10,679 bases of DNA, taken from Flavobacteriaceae bacterium (GTDB taxonomy: Bacteria > Bacteroidota > Bacteroidia > Flavobacteriales > Flavobacteriaceae). This document shows, in pieces, positions 7,106 to 10,679 of this stretch (positions within the stretch are counted from its first letter, which is position 1; every line of letters starts with the position of its first letter). The stretch lies in the NCBI GenBank assembly GCA_030590765.1, contig JAUVCP010000038.1:1-10679 (forward strand), given 5' to 3'. The translations under genes and the position numbers were made by a program. The notes below the pieces were generated by a model, which was not told the origin of the DNA, did no database searches, and was given only the letters and a program-made list of their open reading frames with translations.

Positions 7106-7816
7106 ATTTTTTATACTGCTCTCATATTAGGCCTCTTAGGAAGTTTCCACTGCATTGGAATGTGCGGACCAATTGCTTTTATTTTACCCGTTGACAAAAG
7201 CAGCAAGGGTAAAATGCTTTGGCAAACCTTTTTATATCATTTTGGCAGACTACTTACTTACAGCCTTATAGGATTACTATTTGGCATTGTTGGTAAGGGG
7301 CTTTACCTTGCTGGTTTCCAACAGCGTCTTTCCATATTGATGGGTGTGATCATGATCTTAACGGTAGTAATTCCTGCTAAATTTTTCAATAAATTCAACC
7401 TAACCAAACCTCTTTATAGAATTATAGGAAAAGTTAAAAAGAATCTAGGATTATACTTAAATAAAAAATCAGATAAAGCACTGTTTTCCATTGGTTTTTT
7501 CAATGGTTTTTTACCATGTGGATTGGTATATATGGCTATTATTGGTTCTATTTCAACAGGAAACATGTTTTCAGGTGCATTATACATGTTTATTTTTGGT
7601 TTGGGAACTATTCCAATGATGACAGGAGCCATTTATTTAGGGAATTTTTTAAAAATCTCCATTAGGAATAAAATTCAAAAAGCAATTCCTATATTTGTAA
7701 TAATAATTGGATTATTGTTTATATTGAGGGGAATGGGATTAGGTATACCATATATTTCACCACCTGATGTAAAACTTCATATATCAAACAACCCAAGTTC
7801 CTGTGTAACTGAATAA
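7106..7816 (+). CDS. TauE/SafE (DsbD-like) membrane protein of the cbb3 locus, apparent non-ATG start
   Basis: This polytopic protein of about 236 residues belongs to the 'sulfite exporter TauE/SafE' group seen after ccoH in cbb3 loci, sometimes called CcoH2/CcoS-like; a role in copper handling is inferred, not shown. Motifs numbered from the proposed start are HCIGMCGP (15-22), YHFGR (44-48) and NGFLPCGL (133-140), with about six membrane helices. The first in-frame ATG (7160) is the Met inside HCIGMCGP and would remove the first helix and half the motif. The frame is open back to 7088, yet 7060-7159 has no ATG in any frame and no in-frame GTG or TTG. The codon matching the expected Met is ATT at 7106 (another ATT at 7103). 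The start is therefore uncertain: rare ATT initiation, a frameshift or a base error are all possible. Confidence 0.85.
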   Translation: MFYTALILGLLGSFHCIGMCGPIAFILPVDKSSKGKMLWQTFLYHFGRLLTYSLIGLLFGIVGKGLYLAGFQQRLSILMGVIMILTVVIPAKFFNKFNLTKPLYRIIGKVKKNLGLYLNKKSDKALFSIGFFNGFLPCGLVYMAIIGSISTGNMFSGALYMFIFGLGTIPMMTGAIYLGNFLKISIRNKIQKAIPIFVIIIGLLFILRGMGLGIPYISPPDVKLHISNNPSSCVTE

Positions 7817-7826
7817 AGAGTAAATT

Positions 7827-8684
7827 ATGCTAAATGAAACTATATTAACTCAAGAAGATTTTGAAAATTCTAAAACAAAAGATGGTCTTTTAAGAATAAT
7901 TCAAAATAAAAATATCAATATTGACAAGGTTATTTCTACACTTCGATATGAACAAGAAAAAAAAATACTACAAATTGAACTGGTAAAACTTCAACAATGG
8001 GCTTCCAAAAATAAAAAGAGAATTGCTGTTATTTTTGAAGGAAGAGATGCTGCCGGAAAAGGTGGTAATATTCGTCGATTTACAGAGCATTTGAACCCAC
8101 GATCTATGCGTTTGGTTGCATTAAACAGACCAACAAGTACTGAAATGGGACAATGGTATTTTAGACGTTATATCAAACAATTACCAAATCCTGGAGAGAT
8201 TGTTTTTTTTGATAGAAGCTGGTATAATAGAGCTGTTGTTGAACCAGTTATGGGTTTTTGCACAGAAAATCAATACCATCAATTCATGATGCAATTACCA
8301 GAATTTGAACATATGCTGTACGAAGATGGTGTTATCATTATAAAATTTTGGTTATCTATTACAAAAGAAGAACAGATGAAAAGATTTGATGCCAGAATGG
8401 ATAATCCGCTAAAGCGCTGGAAGTTTAGCCCTGTGGATAAAAAAGGTCAGGAACTCTGGGATGTTTATACCAAGTATAAAGAACAAATGTTTAGTAAAAC
8501 ACATAATTCATTCTGCCCTTGGGTTATTGTTAAAACCAATGATAAACACACTGCACGTCTGGAATGTATGCGTTATGTTTTGTCACGAATTGATTATGAA
8601 GGCAAAGATGATTCGAAAGTATCTCTCCTACCCGACCCAAATGTAATCATGCATTATTTTAGGTCTATTCACAAATACGATTAA
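7827..8684 (+). CDS. ppk2: Polyphosphate kinase 2, class I type, first of a tandem pair
   Basis: PPK2 enzymes transfer phosphate between polyphosphate and nucleotides; class I members mainly interconvert NDP and NTP in the cytoplasm. The 285-residue protein has the PPK2 P-loop FEGRDAAGKGG (70-80), the second conserved block QWYFRRY (109-115) and the Walker B/lid-base motif FFDRSWYNRA (127-136). The lid continues with NPLKRWKFSPVD (193-204). The FEGRDAAGKGG wording, as opposed to the DAAGKDG of class III, is the basis for class I. All expected catalytic residues are present. A tail of about 27 residues (259-285) is absent from its neighbour. The ATG lies 10 bases after the SafE-like stop, suggesting co-transcription with the cbb3 assembly genes. 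Preferred nucleotide and direction cannot be read from the sequence. Confidence 0.95.
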   Translation: MLNETILTQEDFENSKTKDGLLRIIQNKNINIDKVISTLRYEQEKKILQIELVKLQQWASKNKKRIAVIFEGRDAAGKGGNIRRFTEHLNPRSMRLVALNRPTSTEMGQWYFRRYIKQLPNPGEIVFFDRSWYNRAVVEPVMGFCTENQYHQFMMQLPEFEHMLYEDGVIIIKFWLSITKEEQMKRFDARMDNPLKRWKFSPVDKKGQELWDVYTKYKEQMFSKTHNSFCPWVIVKTNDKHTARLECMRYVLSRIDYEGKDDSKVSLLPDPNVIMHYFRSIHKYD

Positions 8685-8707
8685 TTGTATAATTATTTTC
8701 AACAATC

Positions 8708-9496
8708 ATGGAACAACAAAAATTAAGCCCACAGGATATCATCAAATTAAATTCAAAAAAAGGACTTACATCTTTGCTTTTGAACGAAACTCTTAACCCC
8801 AAAAAATCGGTTAGATACATTGATTATATCAAAAAACTTAAAAAACTACAAGTTGAATTGATAAAACAACAGGCTTGTATCATTGACGATAACAAAAGAG
8901 TAATTGTAATTTTTGAGGGAAGAGATGCTGCAGGAAAAGGAGGTGCGATCAGACGAATTACAGAACGGATAAATCCCCGTCACTTTAGAATTGTTGCATT
9001 GCCAAGACCAAGTGAAGAAGAAAGTACACAATGGTATTTTCAACGATATGTCAATCAATTTCCTAAGGCGGGAGAAATTGTTTTTTTTGACAGAAGCTGG
9101 TATAACCGAGCTGTTGTTGAACCTGTAAATGATTTTTGCACAAAAGAAGAATATGAGATCTTTATGAACCATGTAAATGATTTTGAAAGAATGATCACAG
9201 ATTCAGGTATTATTCTTGTTAAAATCTACATGTCTATTTCTAAAAAAGAACAAGCCAAACGTTTTGAGGATATAAAAAATAACCCATTAAAACAGTGGAA
9301 AATCAGTAAAGTAGATGAAAAGGCCCAAGATCTATGGGATTCTTACACAGAATATAAAAATAAAATGTTTGAAAACACCAAAAATGGTGGAATACCATTT
9401 AAAGTGATCAAAGCTAATCGAAAAATTGATGCTCGAGTTGAGGCTATAGAATACTTACTTAAGAGCGTTCCTTATGATAAGGAAAGAGAAATATAA
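8708..9496 (+). CDS. ppk2: Polyphosphate kinase 2, class I type, second of a tandem pair
   Basis: A 262-residue paralogue of the preceding gene, 23 bases downstream and roughly half identical by eye across the core. It carries the same P-loop FEGRDAAGKGG (69-79), QWYFQRYV (108-115), FFDRSWYNRA (126-135) and lid NPLKQWKIS (192-200). Text such as QWYFQRYV and the AGEIV-FFDRSWYNRA stretch closely recalls proteobacterial class I PPK2. It ends near the usual domain boundary (SVPYDKER, 253-260) and lacks the C-terminal extension of its neighbour. Both copies look active, so division of labour (different nucleotide, or synthesis versus use of polyphosphate) or hetero-oligomer formation is possible but unproven. 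Its stop lies one base from the stop of lgt on the other strand. Confidence 0.95.
   Translation: MEQQKLSPQDIIKLNSKKGLTSLLLNETLNPKKSVRYIDYIKKLKKLQVELIKQQACIIDDNKRVIVIFEGRDAAGKGGAIRRITERINPRHFRIVALPRPSEEESTQWYFQRYVNQFPKAGEIVFFDRSWYNRAVVEPVNDFCTKEEYEIFMNHVNDFERMITDSGIILVKIYMSISKKEQAKRFEDIKNNPLKQWKISKVDEKAQDLWDSYTEYKNKMFENTKNGGIPFKVIKANRKIDARVEAIEYLLKSVPYDKEREI
9468..9484. terminator. 17-base palindrome at the converging ends of ppk2 and lgt
   Basis: TTCCTTAT-G-ATAAGGAA is a perfect inverted repeat just inside the 3' end of the second ppk2 gene. As RNA it would realistically form a 6-base-pair stem with a 5-base loop in either direction. No strong T-tract follows on either strand, so it is a weak candidate for a shared terminator. 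It is the only hairpin noticed at this convergent junction. Confidence 0.25.
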
Positions 9497-9497
9497 A

Positions 9498-10310
9498 TTA
9501 CTTCTTTTTAGCTTTATACATTAAATAAAATCCAATTAAGATCATCGGAATACTTAACAATTGTCCGGTATTCAAATCCCATGCTGCACGATTGTCTACC
9601 TGTGCTTCTTTAAAAAATTCAGCAACAAACCTGACAGACCATAATAAAACCATGAAAAGACCGAAGATATAACCCATTTTATCTTTTTTATCTGTTTTCC
9701 AATAAACAAACCAAAGAATTATAAAAGTAACCAGATACCCAAATGCTTCATATAATTGCGTTGCGTGGCGAGGGAAATCTTCGCCTAATTGTCTGAATAT
9801 AAAGCCATAATCAGAATTTGTTGGTTTTCCAATAATTTCGGAATTGATCAAATTACCAATTCTCACAAAAACTCCACCAATTGCAACTGGAAGTGTAATA
9901 CGATCTAGTATCCATAAAAGGGGTTTATGCAACACTTTTTTACTGTAAAAATACATGGCAATAATCATCCCTAAAGCACCACCATGACTTGCTAATCCTT
10001 GATATCCGGTAAATTGAAAAGGGTTAAACCTCACGGGTAACAATACCTCTAAAGGATGTTCAAATAAGAATTTGGTGTCATAAAAAAGAAAATGTCCTAT
10101 TCTTGCTCCCAGCAAAATGGAGATCACTGCATAAATAAAAAGTGAATCCAGTTTTTCAACAGAAATCCCCTCATTTTCATAAATCTTCTTCATGATCTGT
10201 AAACCCAATACAAATGCAATAACAAACATTAAACTATAATATCTTATAGCAAATGAACCAATTTTAAACAATTCAATATTTGGATTCCAGTCAATACTTA
10301 AATAAACCAT
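9498..10310 (-). CDS. lgt: Prolipoprotein diacylglyceryl transferase
   Basis: Lgt transfers a diacylglyceryl group from phosphatidylglycerol to the lipobox cysteine of prolipoproteins, the first step of lipoprotein maturation in the inner membrane. The 270-residue protein has about seven membrane helices. Family motifs are RYYSLMFVIAF (23-33), ASHGG with H109, the Lgt signature VRIGNLINSEIIG (149-161) containing R150 and N153, ATQLYEA (183-189) and VRFVAEFFKE (226-235) with R227. H109, R150 and R227 correspond to the functionally important His and Arg residues of E. coli Lgt. The length is normal and nothing is missing. The ATG at 10308-10310 is preceded by an A-rich leader. It is followed on the same strand by nothing in its favour, since the opposing ppk2 gene converges on it. 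Confidence 0.97.
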   Translation of the reverse strand: MVYLSIDWNPNIELFKIGSFAIRYYSLMFVIAFVLGLQIMKKIYENEGISVEKLDSLFIYAVISILLGARIGHFLFYDTKFLFEHPLEVLLPVRFNPFQFTGYQGLASHGGALGMIIAMYFYSKKVLHKPLLWILDRITLPVAIGGVFVRIGNLINSEIIGKPTNSDYGFIFRQLGEDFPRHATQLYEAFGYLVTFIILWFVYWKTDKKDKMGYIFGLFMVLLWSVRFVAEFFKEAQVDNRAAWDLNTGQLLSIPMILIGFYLMYKAKKK

Positions 10311-10328
10311 TTTTAATTTTTAAGAGTG

Positions 10329-10360
10329 TAAATATAATTTAAAGTCTAAAATGAAAACAA
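10329..10360 (-). promoter_or_regulatory. Possible lgt promoter (Bacteroidota -33/-7 type)
   Basis: On the minus strand TTG (10360-10358) lies 21 bases before TATATTTA (10336-10329), one mismatch from the -7 consensus TAnnTTTG. This would put the transcription start about a dozen bases ahead of the lgt ATG. The 61-base yidD-lgt gap leaves room for a promoter, but readthrough from yidD is equally possible. Confidence 0.3.
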
Positions 10361-10371
10361 TAATTATATTC

Positions 10372-10623
10372 TTATTTTTCTTTTAATTTTTTTTCAGGAA
10401 CAGGGTCATAACCTTCTCCTCCCCATGGGTGACAACTTGATATTCTTTTAATAGCGAGCCATCCTCCATAGAATAAACCGTGTTTTTGCAACGCTTCAAC
10501 CGTATAATTTGAGCATGTTGGTGTATATCTACAACTTGCCGGTGTATAAGGTGATATCGCAATCTGATAAAAACGAACAAGCAAAACAAGGGGATATGTC
10601 AATATTTTTTTAATAATACCCAT
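10372..10623 (-). CDS. yidD: Membrane protein insertion efficiency factor YidD
   Basis: YidD is a small membrane-associated protein that helps the YidC/Sec machinery insert inner-membrane proteins. The 83-residue product has an N-terminal amphipathic or hydrophobic segment (about 4-24) and the family core [17 protein letters not shown] (24-40). The conserved end [14 protein letters not shown] (63-76) follows. The three conserved cysteines are C31, C37 and C64. Length is typical. The ATG at 10621-10623 follows an AGGA-type ribosome site, 8 bases after the stop of an upstream gene on the same strand, so the two are probably co-transcribed. In many bacteria yidD follows rnpA; here it precedes lgt. 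Confidence 0.96.
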   Translation of the reverse strand: MGIIKKILTYPLVLLVRFYQIAISPYTPASCRYTPTCSNYTVEALQKHGLFYGGWLAIKRISSCHPWGGEGYDPVPEKKLKEK

Positions 10624-10631
10624 CTATCCTT

Positions 10632-10679
10632 TTAATTTACAGAAAAGGTAGTTCCTTCTTTACCATCTTTTAGTTGAAT
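10632..10679 (-). CDS. 3' end of an unidentified gene upstream of yidD
   Basis: On the minus strand the frame from the window edge reads IQLKDGKEGTTFSVN and then TAA (10634-10632). Eight bases, AAGGATAG, separate this stop from the yidD ATG, so the stop of one gene and the ribosome site of the next are tightly packed, as in an operon. Only 15 codons are visible and I do not recognise the protein. It does not obviously look like the end of RnpA. That it is coding is inferred from the close spacing and the plausible composition. Confidence 0.5.
   Translation of the reverse strand: MQLKDGKEGTTFSVN

Noticed and set aside
7160..7816. Taking the SafE-like protein to begin at Met 7160
   Set aside because: It would cut HCIGMCGP in half and delete the first membrane helix, while the frame upstream is open and encodes the expected residues (ALILGLLGSFHCIG). 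The longer frame from 7106 is preferred despite its unusual start codon.
8203..9088. T8 homopolymer runs (8203-8210 and 9081-9088) at the same place in both ppk2 genes, as possible phase-variable tracts
   Set aside because: Both encode the conserved V-F-F before the DRSWYNRA motif, so the tract is explained by protein conservation and AT-rich codon choice. Both frames are intact.
8846..9172. A 108-codon minus-strand open frame within the second ppk2
   Set aside because: It lies wholly inside a well-conserved gene and its translation shows no recognisable domain. It is an antisense shadow of the PPK2 coding sequence.
1..10679. Mobile elements, CRISPR arrays, tRNA/rRNA genes, toxin-antitoxin or other defence genes
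   Set aside because: No transposase, integrase, terminal repeats, spaced repeats, cloverleaf or defence-type gene was found by reading. Gene content is core metabolic and even in base composition, so no horizontally acquired or novel defence system is claimed.

Overview
This is an AT-rich stretch of chromosome, almost certainly from a Bacteroidota bacterium and probably from the Flavobacteriia or a close relative. The reasons are a ccoN-ccoO gene fusion, the gene order ccoI-ccoS-ccoNO-ccoQ-ccoP-ccoG-ccoH-(TauE/SafE-like), a TAnnTTTG-type promoter element, weak or absent Shine-Dalgarno sequences, and the character of the Lgt and YidD proteins. The placement rests on recognised family features; no database search was run.

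Bases 1-7816 (+ strand) hold a nearly complete cbb3-type cytochrome c oxidase locus. It starts inside ccoI, a copper-transporting P-type ATPase whose 5' end lies outside the window. A 106-base gap with a likely promoter follows, then ccoS (57 aa), the fused catalytic/monohaem subunit ccoNO, ccoQ and ccoP. After a gap with a good stem-loop come ccoG (polyferredoxin), ccoH and a TauE/SafE-type membrane protein. The oxidase is a high-affinity terminal oxidase for low oxygen. CcoI, CcoS, CcoG, CcoH and the SafE-like protein are expected to supply copper and assemble the haem-copper centre. A CRP/FNR-geometry palindrome sits about 41.5 bases before the inferred transcription start ahead of ccoS, which suggests activation by a CRP/FNR-family regulator.

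Bases 7827-9496 (+ strand) hold two tandem class I-type polyphosphate kinase 2 genes. The first begins only 10 bases after the SafE-like gene, so they may be transcribed with the oxidase assembly genes. That would link low-oxygen respiration to polyphosphate/nucleotide energy buffering.

Bases 9498-10679 (- strand) hold lgt (lipoprotein diacylglyceryl transferase), yidD (membrane-insertion factor) and the last 15 codons of an unidentified gene upstream of yidD. The lgt and second ppk2 stop codons converge with a single base between them.

There is no gene-free stretch over 300 bases, and I saw no tRNA, rRNA, CRISPR array, insertion sequence or phage gene. Most of the window is a well-known type of locus. 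The points most worth a second look are the SafE-like gene with no usable ATG/GTG/TTG start at its homologous N-terminus, the short single-haem CcoP, the predicted activator site, and the paired PPK2 genes behind the oxidase operon.
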